In this document: one piece after another, positions 24,518 through 35,947 of the stretch
Numbering within the stretch: the stretch's first letter is position 1
Layout: each line of letters begins with the position of its first letter
Origin: Streptomyces fumigatiscleroticus
GTDB taxonomy: Bacteria > Actinomycetota > Actinomycetes > Streptomycetales > Streptomycetaceae
DNA: 64,000 bases
Reading direction: 5' to 3'
Assembly (NCBI RefSeq): GCF_014647975.1
Contig: NZ_BMQF01000019.1
Coordinates: 1-64,000, forward strand
The notes under the pieces: generated by a model
Seen by the model: only the letters and a program-made list of their open reading frames with translations
Database searches by the model: none
What the model was told of the DNA's origin: nothing
Position numbers and translations under genes: made by a program

Positions 24518-25756
24518 TCAGGACACCGGCCGCGAATCCGCCCACATCAGCTCGAACTCCTCGCGATAGGTGGGGAAGAGTCCACCCTCGTCGACCTCGT
24601 CCGACTTGACCACTTTGCTCCCGTTCCGCAGCACGAGCACCGGCGCCTCCATGCCCCGCGTCCGCCGAAGATAGGACTGCACCACCGCGATGCCGTCCGC
24701 CCCGTCCCCGTCCACGAGGTACGCCGTGAAGCGGGGCGTCTCGTCGAAGACCTGGATCTCGAAGGCGCCCGGGTCGCGCAGCCGGGAGCGGACCCGGCGC
24801 ATGTGCAGGATGTTCATCTCCACCGCCCGGCTCAGCTCCCCGCGCTTGATGCCGAGTTCGCGCTCGCGCCGCTTGACCGCGCTGGAGGCCGGGTTGAGGA
24901 AGAGCAGCCGTACGCGGGAGCCGGTCTCGGCCAGCCGTACCAGGCGGCGGCCGGAGAAGTTCTGCACCAGCAGGTTCAGCCCGATGCCGATGGCGTCCAG
25001 ACGGCGGGCGCCGCCGAAGATGTCCTCGGCGGGGAACTGGCGCAGCAGCCGCACCCGGTCCGGGTGCACGGCGACCACATCGGCGTACCGGTCGCCCACC
25101 AGGTCCTCGACGGCGTCGACGGGCAGCCGGCGCGCGGACGGCACGTCGCCGCCCGCGCCCAGGGCCTCCAGCAGCCGGGCCGAGGCCCGCTCGGCCTGGG
25201 CGAGCACGGCCTCGGACAGCGCCCGGTTGCGCGAGACGACGTTCCGGGCCACCTCCAGCTCGTCCAGGGCGAGCTCGACGTCCCGGCGCTCGTCCAGATA
25301 GGGCTCGAAGCAGGGCCAGTGCTGCACCATCAGCTCACGCAGCTGCGGCAGGGTCAGGAAGCTGATCACGTTGTCGTCGGCCGGGTCGAGCAGATAGCCC
25401 TTGCGGCGGCTGACCTCGCGCACGGCGACCGCGCGCTGCACCCACTCCTGGCCGGCGGGCCCGGCCGCGGCGACCACCCAGTCGTCGCCGTGGACGGGTT
25501 CGTAGACGGGCCGCAGGACGGCGGCCACGACCGCGCGCAGCCGCTGTTCGACGAGGTTCAGCCAGATGTAGGCCCGGCCGGCCCGCTGGGCGCGGGTGCG
25601 CACCTCGCGCCAGGCGTCGGCGCCCCAGTCCAGCTCCGGTCCGATCGAGCCCGCGTCCATGGGCCGTGCCAGGGACACGGCGCCGGGCGGGACGTCTGCG
25701 GAGTTCCCCTCGTGACCCTCGTCACCAGGGGGCAGCTCCAGCCCTCCCGAGCCCAC
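24518..25756 (-). CDS. SAV2148-type HEPN domain protein
   Basis: 412-aa cytoplasmic protein. A helical HEPN (Swt1-like) region covers roughly residues 60-200 (DNVISFLTLPQLRELMVQHW..., DELEVARNVVSRNRALSE). The usual HEPN RNase motif R-x4-6-H reads RNVVSRN, without His, so it is probably not a ribonuclease. The C-terminal half (LDAIGIGLNLLVQNFSGRRLVRLAETGSRVRLLFLNP...) resembles the PLD-like/DUF5919 sensor-associated domain. GTG 25756 is chosen from GGAAGGCGG upstream; a start at 25660 is possible. Widely conserved in Streptomyces, function unknown. It is upstream of, and codirectional with, the split exonuclease (113-bp gap). Confidence 0.75.
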   Translation of the reverse strand: MGSGGLELPPGDEGHEGNSADVPPGAVSLARPMDAGSIGPELDWGADAWREVRTRAQRAGRAYIWLNLVEQRLRAVVAAVLRPVYEPVHGDDWVVAAAGPAGQEWVQRAVAVREVSRRKGYLLDPADDNVISFLTLPQLRELMVQHWPCFEPYLDERRDVELALDELEVARNVVSRNRALSEAVLAQAERASARLLEALGAGGDVPSARRLPVDAVEDLVGDRYADVVAVHPDRVRLLRQFPAEDIFGGARRLDAIGIGLNLLVQNFSGRRLVRLAETGSRVRLLFLNPASSAVKRRERELGIKRGELSRAVEMNILHMRRVRSRLRDPGAFEIQVFDETPRFTAYLVDGDGADGIAVVQSYLRRTRGMEAPVLVLRNGSKVVKSDEVDEGGLFPTYREEFELMWADSRPVS

Positions 25757-26280
25757 CCGCGCACCGCCTTCCGCTCCCCCGAGCACCCACCGTCCCAACG
25801 ATCAAGGAAGGGTACTCCGGGAGCGGTCCGCGATGCAGCCCGATGGACAGGCTTGTTCGTCAACTGCCGTTTGTCGCATGCCCGTTCTGATCGAACGGCT
25901 CGGCGGGAGTGAGCGGATTCATAGCGGTGACGCCGAGCGGGTCGTCCCCGGCGTACCGCTCGCACGCCGCGTGCCGCGCGACGTGGACGCCGTGCCGGGT
26001 GAACCCGCGGCCCGGACGGCCGGCGGGGGCGGAGGCGCCGGGTGCCGCCGAACGGGCGTCCGCCGAAGGGGAGATCCGGCGCGTCGACGGCGGCATGCGC
26101 ACGTTTCCCCTCTCCCCCGGCAGTCCCGCGCGTACATGATGGCCCCACTGGTTCGGCCTACGGTGTAGGCACTGGTCGACCGGTAAGAGGGGCATAAGTC
26201 ACAGGTGGTTCCCTCACTTCTGGGGTGACCCGAGGCCAAGGCGTCACCACCGGCGCCACTCACCTGAAAGAGTCGTATCC
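25757..26280. other. Divergent spacer between HEPN gene and glgX
   Basis: 524 bp. The stretch 25860-25930 is less GC-rich and contains TTGACG on the minus strand (near 25866), a possible -35 for the HEPN gene. The stretch near 26160-26280 should carry the glgX promoter; GAAAGAG serves as the glgX ribosome site. No coding sequence with family resemblance was found. Confidence 0.4.
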
Positions 26281-28398
<2,118 letters not shown>

Positions 28399-28553
28399 GG
28401 GGCGGGCGGCGCGGGAGGGCGGTGACTGCGCCCGTCCGGCACGCACGCGCGCGTGGTGTGCGTTCGCGGGCGGCGGGCGCGGGAACCGGCCGCCCCCCGT
28501 GCCGCCATGGGGGTGACACACCGGCCACACGCGCGTACGCCCGACGGGGGACG

Positions 28554-28591
28554 TTGACACGAAAGGCGGCCGGGCGGGTACGTAGGTTTCC
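28554..28591 (+). promoter_or_regulatory. Possible treY promoter
   Basis: A perfect -35 hexamer TTGACA at 28554-28559 lies 32 bp before the treY ATG. The -10 is less clear: a GGTACGTA stretch sits 17-19 bp downstream. If used, the leader would be extremely short. Speculative. Confidence 0.3.
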
Positions 28592-30970
28592 ATGACACCT
28601 GAGCGACCCGACCCGGTGGCGCCCACGGCCACGTACCGGCTCCAGCTCCAGCCCGGATTCCCCTTCCAGGCCGCCGCGGCGGCCGTGCCGTACCTGGCCT
28701 CGCTCGGCGTTTCCCACCTGCATCTGTCCCCCGTCCTGGAGGCGGTCCCGGGCTCGCTGCACGGCTACGACGTCGTGGACCACGCGCGCGTGCGCCGGGA
28801 GCTGGGCGGCGAGGAGGGCCTGCGGGCGCTGGCGCACACCGCGCGGGAGCACGGGCTCGGCCTGGTCGCGGACATCGTGCCGAACCACATGGCGATGTCC
28901 CCGCGCCACAACCGTGCCCTGTGGGAGGTGCTGCGCGAGGGCCCGGGGTCGCCGTACGCGCGGTGGTTCGACATCGACTGGGAGGCCGGGGGCGGCCAGG
29001 TGCTGCTCCCGGTGCTCGGGCATCCGCTGGGCGCGGAGATCGGGAACCTGCGCGTCGACGGCGACGTGCTGCGCTACTACGACCACGCCTTCCCGCTGCG
29101 CGAGGGCACGGAGAAGCTGCCGCTGCCGCAGCTGCTGGACGCGCAGTTCTACCGGCCGGTGTGGTGGCGGCTGGCCCGTACGGAACTGAACTACCGGCGC
29201 TTCTTCAGCATCTCGGAGCTGATCGGGGTGCGCGTGGAGGACCCGGAGGTGTTCGAGGCCACACACGCCAAGATCCTCCAGCTGCTGCGCGAGGGCGTGC
29301 TCGAGGGGCTGCGCGTCGACCACCCCGACGGCCTGGCCGACCCCGACGGCTATCTCCGGCGGCTGCACGGGGCCACCGGCGGCCGCTGGACGGTCGTGGA
29401 GAAGATCCTGTCGGACGGGGAGCGGCTGCCGGCCTCCTGGCCGGTGGCGGGCACCACCGGCTACGACGCCCTGCGGCACATCGACGGCCTGTTCACCGAT
29501 CCGGCCGGGTACGGAGAACTGCTCGGCCAGTACCGGCGGTTCGCGGCCCCGCAGACGGACCGGGGCGGGAACTGGGCGGCGACCGTACGGCGGGCGGCGT
29601 ACAAGGTGCTCACGCACGAGCTGGCCACCGAGACCGACCGGCTGACCCGGGTGGCCGCCCGGCTGTGCGCCGCCTCGCCGGACCCCGCGCTGCGCGACCG
29701 CGCGCCCTGGACGCTGCGCACCGCTCTTCAGGAGCTGCTGGTCCGGCTGGAGGTCTACCGGCCCTACGCCTCGGTCGACGCGGCCTCGGTCGTCACCGAG
29801 AAGGCGGCGGCCCAGGCCCGGTCGGCGTTCGTGGTGCCCGAGGAGGCCGGCGCGGTCGACGTCGTGCGCGATCTGGTGCTGGGCCGGTACGGCGACGGGC
29901 CCGACCATGTCGAGTTCCGGGCCCGGTTCGCGCAGACCGCGTCCGCGCTGCGCGCCAAGTCCGTGGAGGACACGGCGTTCTACCGCTACGTCCCGCTGCT
30001 CTCGGCGGCCGAGGTGGGCGGCGACCCGGGCGACCCGGCCGTGTCGCCGGAGGAGTTCCACGCGTACTGCGCGCGCGTGCAGCGCGACTGGCCGCTGACC
30101 GGCACGGTCGTCACGACGCACGACACCAAGCGCAGCGCCGACGTGCGGGCGGCGCTGGCCGTGCTCACCGAGGCCCCCGGGCGCTGGGCCGATCTGCTGG
30201 CCGAGGTGACGCGCACCGGCGACGGCGTGCCGGACGCGCAGCTGGCGTGGGCGGCGTGGCAGACGGTGTTCGGACTCGGCCCGGCCTCCGCCGAGCGCGT
30301 CCAGGAGGCCCTGCGGAAGCATGTGCGCGAGGCGGGCATGTTCACCAGCTGGACGGAGAAGGAGCCGCCGTACGAGGAGGCGGTGGAGCGGTTCGTGGCG
30401 GCGGGGCCGTGCGGGGCGCCGGGCGAGCGGGTGGCCGCGTTCCGCGACGCGCTGGCGCCCCATGTCCGGGCCAACGTCCTCGGCACCGCCCTGGTGCATC
30501 TGACGATGCCGGGCGTGCCGGACCTCTACCAGGGCACCGAGGGCGAGTACCGGGCACTGGTGGACCCCGACAACCGGCGGCCCGTCGGCTTCCCGCCCGA
30601 GCGGGACCCGGGCGAGAAGGGCGCGGTGACACGGGCGGCGCTGGCGCTGCGCGCGCGGCGGCCCGGTGTCTTCGGAGACGCGGCGGCGTACACGCCGCTG
30701 AGCGCCGAGGGTCCTGCCGCGGGACACTGTGTGGCGTACGTGCGCTCCGGTGAGGTCCTCACGGCCGTGACGCGGCTGTCGCTGCGGCTGGCGGAGGCGG
30801 GCGGCTGGCGGGGGACGCGGCTGCCGCTGCCGCCGGGCCGGTGGGCCGACGTGCTCTTCCCGGAGCGCGAGTTCACCGGCCACGCGCGCGTGGAGGAGCT
30901 TTTCGGGCGGCTCCCGGTGGCGCTGCTGGAGCGGGCCGGCGGCACGGGACCGTCCGGGGACGGGAGCTGA
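28592..30970 (+). CDS. treY: Malto-oligosyltrehalose synthase TreY
   Basis: 792-aa GH13_26 transglucosylase that converts the reducing-end alpha-1,4 bond of maltodextrin to alpha,alpha-1,1, producing maltooligosyl trehalose. It starts PVAPTATYRLQLQPGFPFQAA, the family N-terminus. Catalytic region: nucleophile Asp in LRVDHPDGLADPDGY (about residue 245), acid Glu in VVEKIL (about 269), Asp in TTHDTKRSADVRAAL (about 510). Length is typical. It cooperates with the GlgX/TreX upstream and TreZ (36673-38418) to make trehalose from glycogen. A strong hairpin ends the unit at 31002-31030. Confidence 0.95.
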   Translation: MTPERPDPVAPTATYRLQLQPGFPFQAAAAAVPYLASLGVSHLHLSPVLEAVPGSLHGYDVVDHARVRRELGGEEGLRALAHTAREHGLGLVADIVPNHMAMSPRHNRALWEVLREGPGSPYARWFDIDWEAGGGQVLLPVLGHPLGAEIGNLRVDGDVLRYYDHAFPLREGTEKLPLPQLLDAQFYRPVWWRLARTELNYRRFFSISELIGVRVEDPEVFEATHAKILQLLREGVLEGLRVDHPDGLADPDGYLRRLHGATGGRWTVVEKILSDGERLPASWPVAGTTGYDALRHIDGLFTDPAGYGELLGQYRRFAAPQTDRGGNWAATVRRAAYKVLTHELATETDRLTRVAARLCAASPDPALRDRAPWTLRTALQELLVRLEVYRPYASVDAASVVTEKAAAQARSAFVVPEEAGAVDVVRDLVLGRYGDGPDHVEFRARFAQTASALRAKSVEDTAFYRYVPLLSAAEVGGDPGDPAVSPEEFHAYCARVQRDWPLTGTVVTTHDTKRSADVRAALAVLTEAPGRWADLLAEVTRTGDGVPDAQLAWAAWQTVFGLGPASAERVQEALRKHVREAGMFTSWTEKEPPYEEAVERFVAAGPCGAPGERVAAFRDALAPHVRANVLGTALVHLTMPGVPDLYQGTEGEYRALVDPDNRRPVGFPPERDPGEKGAVTRAALALRARRPGVFGDAAAYTPLSAEGPAAGHCVAYVRSGEVLTAVTRLSLRLAEAGGWRGTRLPLPPGRWADVLFPEREFTGHARVEELFGRLPVALLERAGGTGPSGDGS

Positions 30971-31001
30971 CGGCCGGTCCTCCGCGGCCTCCGCGGCCTG
31001 C

Positions 31002-31030
31002 GGGGCGGGAGGGGCGTCCTCTCCCGCCCC
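31002..31030. terminator. Bidirectional terminator between treY and LysR gene
   Basis: GGGGCGGGAG (31002-31011), 9-nt loop, CTCCCGCCCC (31021-31030): perfect 10-bp arms lying exactly between two convergent genes (stops at 30970 and 31038). Confidence 0.78.
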
Positions 31031-31037
31031 GTGGATG

Positions 31038-31949
31038 TCAGGCGGGCGGCCCCGGATGCGGCCAGGTGGCGCGCAGCAGGTCGACGAAGGCCTCGGCGGC
31101 GCCGGTCGGCGGCACACGGGAGAAGACGGTCAGGGGGCGCCGCCAGGGCGGGTCGGGCGTCAGGACCACGCAGTCCTCGCCGACCGCGCCGCGCACGATG
31201 TGCGCGGGCGCGACGCAGACCCCGACCCCGGCGGCGGCCATCCGTACGGCGGTCGAGGTGTGCTCGGTGAACACGGCGGTGCGCGGTTTGAAGCCGGCCC
31301 GCCCGCACGCCCAGTCCAGGAAGCGCTCGCCGTGGACGACGGGCTCCATGGCGCACCGGACCCAGGCGCGGTCCGCCAGCTCGGGCAGCGTCACGGTCGT
31401 CCGGCCCGCGAAACGGTCGTCGAAGGGCACCACGAGGACGAGTTCCTCCTCGCCGGCCGGCAGCACGGTGCCGGGCCAGTCGGCGGGCTCGGGACCGATG
31501 CCGAGATCCGCGGTGCCGCGCTCGACCCGCTCGTGCAGGGCCTCGGTGGTGGCGTACTCGTGCAGATGCAGCACGACGCGCGGGTGGGCGGCCCGCCAGT
31601 GGGCGAAGATGTCGGGGAGGACGCCGACCGCGAGCGAGTGCAGGGCCGCGACGTGCAGTTCACCGCCCTCGGCGCCGGCCGCCGCGCGGGCCGCGCGACG
31701 GGCCCGGGCGGCGCTGCGGACGGCGAGTTCGGCGTGCGGCCTGAAGGCACGTCCCATGGGCGTGAGCCGCACACCGCGCGGCATCCGCTCCAGCAGGGCG
31801 CCGCCGACCGATCTCTCCAGGGCCTTGATCTGGTGGGAGAGCGCGGGCTGGGTGACGTGCAGCGCTTCGGCCGCGCGGGTGAAGGACGCCTCCTCCACGA
31901 CGGTCAGGAAGTACTCCATCTGCCGCAGACTCATCCTCGCCCCCGTCAT
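31038..31949 (-). CDS. LysR-family transcriptional regulator
   Basis: 303-aa LTTR. The winged HTH (MSLRQMEYFLTVVEEASFTRAAEALHVTQPALSHQIKALE) is followed by a periplasmic-binding-protein-like effector domain. ATG 31949 is selected because AAGGA lies 6 nt upstream; the ATG at 31955 sits on top of that site. Divergent from the lipoamide dehydrogenase gene with a 72-bp gap, the classical LTTR layout, so it most likely controls that gene and itself. Confidence 0.85.
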   Translation of the reverse strand: MTGARMSLRQMEYFLTVVEEASFTRAAEALHVTQPALSHQIKALERSVGGALLERMPRGVRLTPMGRAFRPHAELAVRSAARARRAARAAAGAEGGELHVAALHSLAVGVLPDIFAHWRAAHPRVVLHLHEYATTEALHERVERGTADLGIGPEPADWPGTVLPAGEEELVLVVPFDDRFAGRTTVTLPELADRAWVRCAMEPVVHGERFLDWACGRAGFKPRTAVFTEHTSTAVRMAAAGVGVCVAPAHIVRGAVGEDCVVLTPDPPWRRPLTVFSRVPPTGAAEAFVDLLRATWPHPGPPA

Positions 31950-32021
31950 GAACATCCTTCATCGGTTCCACAAGAACATTGCCTTGGACTCATGGCAAGG
32001 GGCGGGCCGAGGCTGGAGACC
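31950..32021. promoter_or_regulatory. Divergent LysR/lpd control region
   Basis: 72 bp between divergent starts, locally AT-richer than its surroundings. Contains TTGCC (31979-31983) and GGCAA (31994-31998), an inverted repeat with a 10-bp centre, suitable as an LTTR site overlapping the lpd promoter. Confidence 0.45.
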
Positions 32022-33437
32022 ATGAACACAGCGGACGTCATCGTCATCGGCGGCGGCACCGGCGGCTACAGCACCGCCCTGCGCGCCGCCGCCCTCGGTC
32101 TGGACGTCGTGCTCGTCGAGCGCGACAAGGTGGGCGGCACCTGCCTGCACCGCGGCTGCATTCCGAGCAAGGCGATGCTGCACGCCGCCGAACTGGTCGA
32201 CGGCATCGCCGAGGCACGCGAGCGCTGGGGCGTGAAGGCGACCCTGGACACCGTCGACTGGGCGGCCCTGGTCGCCACCCGCGACGACATCGTGGCCCGC
32301 AATCACCGGGGCGTCGAGGCGCATCTCGCCCATGCGGGCGTACGGGTGGTGCGGGGCGGCGCACGGCTTACGGGGCCGCGTTCGGTACGGGTGGCGGGTG
32401 TGCCGGACGGCGGCGGCGACTTCTCGGCCCGCCGCGGGATCGTGCTGGCCACCGGGTCGCGGCCGCGCACCCTGCCGGGGCTGGAACCGGACGGGCGGCG
32501 CGTGGTGACGAGCGACGACGCGCTGTTCGCGCCCGGGCTGCCGGCGTCCGTGCTGGTGCTGGGCGGCGGTGCGATCGGCGTGGAGTACGCCTCGTTCCAC
32601 CGCTCGATGGGGGCGGAGGTCACCCTCGTGGAGGCCGCCGAACGGATCGTGCCGCTGGAGGACGCGGACGTCGGCCGCCACCTGACGCGCGGTCTGAAGA
32701 AGCGCGGCGTCGACGTGCGGACGGGCGCCCGGCTCCTGGACGCCGAGGTGCTCGACGACGGCGTCCGCGCGCGCGTGCGCACCGACCGGGGCGAGATCCG
32801 CACCGTGCAGGCCGAACGGCTCCTGGTGGCCGTGGGCCGCGTCCCGGTCACCGACGGCCTGGACCTGGCCGCCGCCGGCCTGGCGGCGGACGGGCGCGGC
32901 TTCGTCGTACCGGCGGACTGGGACCGGCTGGAGACGGCGGTGCCCGGCGTGCATGTCGTGGGCGACCTGCTGCCGCCCCCGTCGCCCGGTCTGGCCCACG
33001 CGTCGTTCGCCGAGGGCCTGCTGGTGGCCGAGACGCTGGCGGGCGTGGGAACGGCGCCCGTGGATTACGCGGCCGTACCGCGGGTGACGTACTCGTCGCC
33101 GCAGACCGCCGCCGTGGGGCTGACCGAGGCGGAGGCACGCGCGCGCGGGCACGACGTCGCCGTCGACACGATGCCGCTGACGGCCGTCGCCAAGGGGATG
33201 GTGCACGGGCAGGGCGGGATGGTGAAGGTCGTCGCGGAGGCCGGGGACGGCCGGGTGCTGGGCGTGCACCTGGTGGGGCCGCACGTGTCCGAGATGATCG
33301 CCGAGAGCCAGCTGATCGTCGGCTGGGACGCCCAGCCCTCGGACGTGGCCCGGCACGTCCATCCGCACCCCACGCTCTCGGAGGCGGTCGGCGAGGCGTT
33401 CCTGACGCTCGCCGGACGCGGACTGCACCAGCAGTGA
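32022..33437 (+). CDS. lpd: Dihydrolipoyl dehydrogenase-type flavoprotein disulfide reductase
   Basis: 471-aa class I pyridine nucleotide-disulfide oxidoreductase. FAD-binding GGGTGGYSTALRAA, redox-active pair GGTCLHRGCIPSKAM (Cys-x4-Cys, about residues 41-46), NAD-binding VLGGGAIGVEYASF, and the C-terminal catalytic His-Glu in HPHPTLSEA. All key residues are present. It stands alone, away from 2-oxoacid dehydrogenase genes, under its own LysR regulator, so it may serve stress or a lipoyl/mercapto reductase role rather than the main complex; that is inference. It is followed by a tandem-repeat spacer. Confidence 0.92.
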   Translation: MNTADVIVIGGGTGGYSTALRAAALGLDVVLVERDKVGGTCLHRGCIPSKAMLHAAELVDGIAEARERWGVKATLDTVDWAALVATRDDIVARNHRGVEAHLAHAGVRVVRGGARLTGPRSVRVAGVPDGGGDFSARRGIVLATGSRPRTLPGLEPDGRRVVTSDDALFAPGLPASVLVLGGGAIGVEYASFHRSMGAEVTLVEAAERIVPLEDADVGRHLTRGLKKRGVDVRTGARLLDAEVLDDGVRARVRTDRGEIRTVQAERLLVAVGRVPVTDGLDLAAAGLAADGRGFVVPADWDRLETAVPGVHVVGDLLPPPSPGLAHASFAEGLLVAETLAGVGTAPVDYAAVPRVTYSSPQTAAVGLTEAEARARGHDVAVDTMPLTAVAKGMVHGQGGMVKVVAEAGDGRVLGVHLVGPHVSEMIAESQLIVGWDAQPSDVARHVHPHPTLSEAVGEAFLTLAGRGLHQQ

Positions 33438-34127
33438 CCGCGTACGGCCGCTCCCCACGGCCGCCGCCGCCGGCGCCCCGGCACGGGCGGGCGGGGCGGG
33501 CGCGCGGCTCCTGCCACGGGCACACGACGCGCCACGCGTCCGGAGCGGGGCCGTACCACGGCGGCCGTCACGAGCGCCGTACCCGTCACGGCGGCCGTCA
33601 CGAGCGCCGTACCCGTCACGGCGGAGCCGTCACGAGCGCCGTACCCGTCACGGCGGAGCCGTCACGAGCGCCGTACCCGTCACGGCGGAGCCGTCACGAG
33701 CGCCGTACCCGTCACGGCGGAGCCGTCACGAGCGCCGTACGCGTCACGGCGGAGCCGTCACGACGGGGCTGTCGCGGCGGAGCCGTCACGGCCGGGACCG
33801 GCGGAAGTCGGACGGTCCCGGCCGGACACGCCGCAGCCGCCACCGGCGACCGGCGGAGGCGCGCGGAAGCGGGCCGGTCGCCCCGTACCCCCGGTGGGAT
33901 GCTCCGGCCGTCCTCGCAGGCCGCCGGAGCTTCCCGGCTCCGGTCGGACGTCGCCGCGCCGGTGCCGAACACCCGGCCCGCCCGCGCGAGCCCCCCGGTG
34001 CGTCCCACGGCGTCCGTGAGCGGCCGGCCGGCGGTGCCCGCATCCGGGCGCCCCCTGGAGCCGACCCGAGGCGTCCTTGACACGTCGCCGTGGCCGTGGG
34101 GTACTGCGATGGCGAGGCCGGGCGGAC
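33438..34127. other. 690-bp spacer with minisatellite between lpd and M14 gene
   Basis: Holds the 30-32-bp tandem repeat array listed separately (33567-33790). The remainder is GC-rich with no credible gene; open frames here translate the repeats and lack family similarity. Confidence 0.55.
33567..33790. repeat. Tandem minisatellite of about 32 bp, seven units
   Basis: Units start at 33567, 33597, 33629, 33661, 33693, 33725 and 33757; spacing is 30 then 32 bp. Each unit carries GTCACGAGCGCCGTACCCG followed by TCACGGCGGAGCC or close variants. The last unit is degenerate. There are no variable spacers, so it is not a CRISPR. Within a unit GTCACG and CGTCAC give local symmetry. Confidence 0.9.
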
Positions 34128-35387
34128 GTGACGGGGGTGAGTTCCCTGCCGGTACTGCACTACCCCACAGTGACCGAACTGACCGCCCGCGCCCGGGCGC
34201 TGGCCGCTCGCCGGCCCGATGTGTGCACGCTGCGTCAGGTGGGCGTCTCCCGCGCCGGCCGGCCGCTCCACCTGCTGTCGGTGGGCGGTGCCGCCCGGGC
34301 CGTGCTGGTGGTCGCCGGCGCCCATCCCAACGAACCGGCCGGCGGGCTCACGCTGCTGGCGCTCGCCGAGCGGGTCGCGGACGAGCGGGAGCTGCGGGCC
34401 GGCACCTCCTGGCACTTCCTGCTCTGCGCGGACCCCGACGGGGCGAGCCTGCATGTCACGCCGGCTCCGCGCAGCCTGTACGAGTACCACCTCGGCTTCT
34501 TCCGGCCGGCGGGTGCCGAGCAGCCGGAGTGGGCCCCCTCCGTGCTGCCGCCGGACCGGCTGCCGCCGGAGACGCGCGCGCTGACCGGGGTCATCGACGA
34601 ACTGCGCCCCTACCTCCAGGTGTCCCTGCACGGGACCGACCTGGGCGGCAGCTGGGTGCAGCTGACCCAGGACGTGCCCGGCCTCGCCGAACCGTTCGCC
34701 AAGTCGGCGGCGCAGCTGCACATCCCGGTCGAGACGGGCGCCTCGGACGCCGCGGGCTGGCCCGCCTGCGGACCCGGCGTGCATGTGATGCCCGCCCCCG
34801 GCGCGGACCAGGCGTACCCGAGCCTGCCGGACGACGCGCGGCGCAGCACCTGGTACCACGCCCACCGGTACGGCGGTATGACGGCCGTCGTGGAGGTGCC
34901 GATGTGGGCGAGCGACCTGGTGGACGATCCCGCTCCGCATCCGCATCCGGCCGCGGCGATCCGGCGGCTGGCGCACCGGCTGCGCCGCGACACGCTGGAG
35001 GTGGACCGGGTGCTCCAGGAGGCGCTGCCGCGGCTGGAGGGGGTCGACGACCCGCTGCTGCGGGCCGCGCGGTGGGGGCTCGGGCTGGTGCCGGGGCTGG
35101 CCTCGGACCTGACCGGGATGCCGCCCGCCGGCAGCACGCGCGCCTACATCGGCAGTGTGGACGCGTTCGTCCGCCGGCTGCCGTTGCGGTCGGCGGCCAT
35201 GCTGCTGCGGGTGCTGCGGGAGACCGACGACCGCGCGGCACCGCGTCTGGAACGGCTCGTCGCGGTCTGGAGCGCCGCCTTCGCGGAGCGCTTCCGCGCC
35301 CGCTGGGTGCCGGTGCAGCACCAGGTCGAGCACCAGTCCCGCACGGTCCTCGCCACGGCACTGCACGCGCGCGAGCGAACGGTGTGA
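34128..35387 (+). CDS. M14-family zinc carboxypeptidase-like protein
   Basis: 419-aa cytoplasmic protein of the M14 metallocarboxypeptidase fold. Zinc ligands appear as HPNEP (His-x-x-Glu, about residue 66) and His in VSLHGTD (about 167); the catalytic Glu is probably that of VVEVPMW (about 260). No signal peptide. The start is uncertain: GTG 34128 or GTG 34137 both have G-rich sites upstream; an ATG at 34109 is out of frame. Such proteins process small peptides or amidated amino acids; substrate unknown. Convergent with the SSI-like gene. Confidence 0.78.
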   Translation: MTGVSSLPVLHYPTVTELTARARALAARRPDVCTLRQVGVSRAGRPLHLLSVGGAARAVLVVAGAHPNEPAGGLTLLALAERVADERELRAGTSWHFLLCADPDGASLHVTPAPRSLYEYHLGFFRPAGAEQPEWAPSVLPPDRLPPETRALTGVIDELRPYLQVSLHGTDLGGSWVQLTQDVPGLAEPFAKSAAQLHIPVETGASDAAGWPACGPGVHVMPAPGADQAYPSLPDDARRSTWYHAHRYGGMTAVVEVPMWASDLVDDPAPHPHPAAAIRRLAHRLRRDTLEVDRVLQEALPRLEGVDDPLLRAARWGLGLVPGLASDLTGMPPAGSTRAYIGSVDAFVRRLPLRSAAMLLRVLRETDDRAAPRLERLVAVWSAAFAERFRARWVPVQHQVEHQSRTVLATALHARERTV

Positions 35388-35428
35388 GAGACGCCGGAGC
35401 ACGCGCGCGTGCGGCCCGTCCCGCCGCG

Positions 35429-35857
35429 TCAGCCGTCGGTGTCGTCCAGGGCGAACACCGAGCCCGTCCGCGATTCCAGCACACACGGGTTGGCGAAGGT
35501 GCGCCGGTACTGGACCGGGTGTCCCCGCCACTGCCCGCGCGCGTGGACGGTCACCGGCGCGTAGACCATCGGGCAGTTGGCGTCCTTCAGCGGGATCCGG
35601 CCGATGTCGCCGCCGGCCTCGTCGAGTTCGGCGCAGGCCGTGGCCGCGCGGGCGTGGCCCCGGGGCGGGTCGCAGAGCAGCAGGGTGCCGTGCGTGACGT
35701 GGGACCGGGAGGCGCCCCGGGTGACCGTGAGGAGGAGCCAGTCGGCGTGGGCCGCCTCCCGGGCGGTCGCCGGCGAGGGGGTCGCGCAGGCGACGAGGAG
35801 GGCGGCCGCCGCCAGGAGGCCGCCTCCCAGGGCTCTCGCTGCAGTGGTGTGGGTCAT
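35429..35857 (-). CDS. SSI-family subtilisin inhibitor-like protein, probably lipid-anchored
   Basis: 142-aa exported protein with an SSI domain: LLLCDPPRGHARAATACAELDEAGGD, then the reactive-site loop NCPMVYAPV (P1 Met as in the classic inhibitor) and a C-terminal NPCVLESRTGSVFAL. Four cysteines of the mature domain could make the two conserved disulfides. The signal region contains LLVAC, which fits a lipobox, so unlike secreted SSI it may be anchored on the membrane. It may protect against or tune extracytoplasmic subtilases. It lies between the M14 peptidase and FHA genes. Confidence 0.85.
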   Translation of the reverse strand: MTHTTAARALGGGLLAAAALLVACATPSPATAREAAHADWLLLTVTRGASRSHVTHGTLLLCDPPRGHARAATACAELDEAGGDIGRIPLKDANCPMVYAPVTVHARGQWRGHPVQYRRTFANPCVLESRTGSVFALDDTDG

Positions 35858-35947
35858 CCCCGATGCATCGGCACGGCGGCCCCGCGTCCCCAGCCCGGCT
35901 CACCCGAACGGGAGCGCACGGACCCCGCGCGGCGGCCTGGGCCCGGC

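Noticed and set aside
33567..33790. CRISPR-like regular repeats
   Set aside because: Units are directly abutted with no unique spacers and vary internally; no cas genes are in the window.
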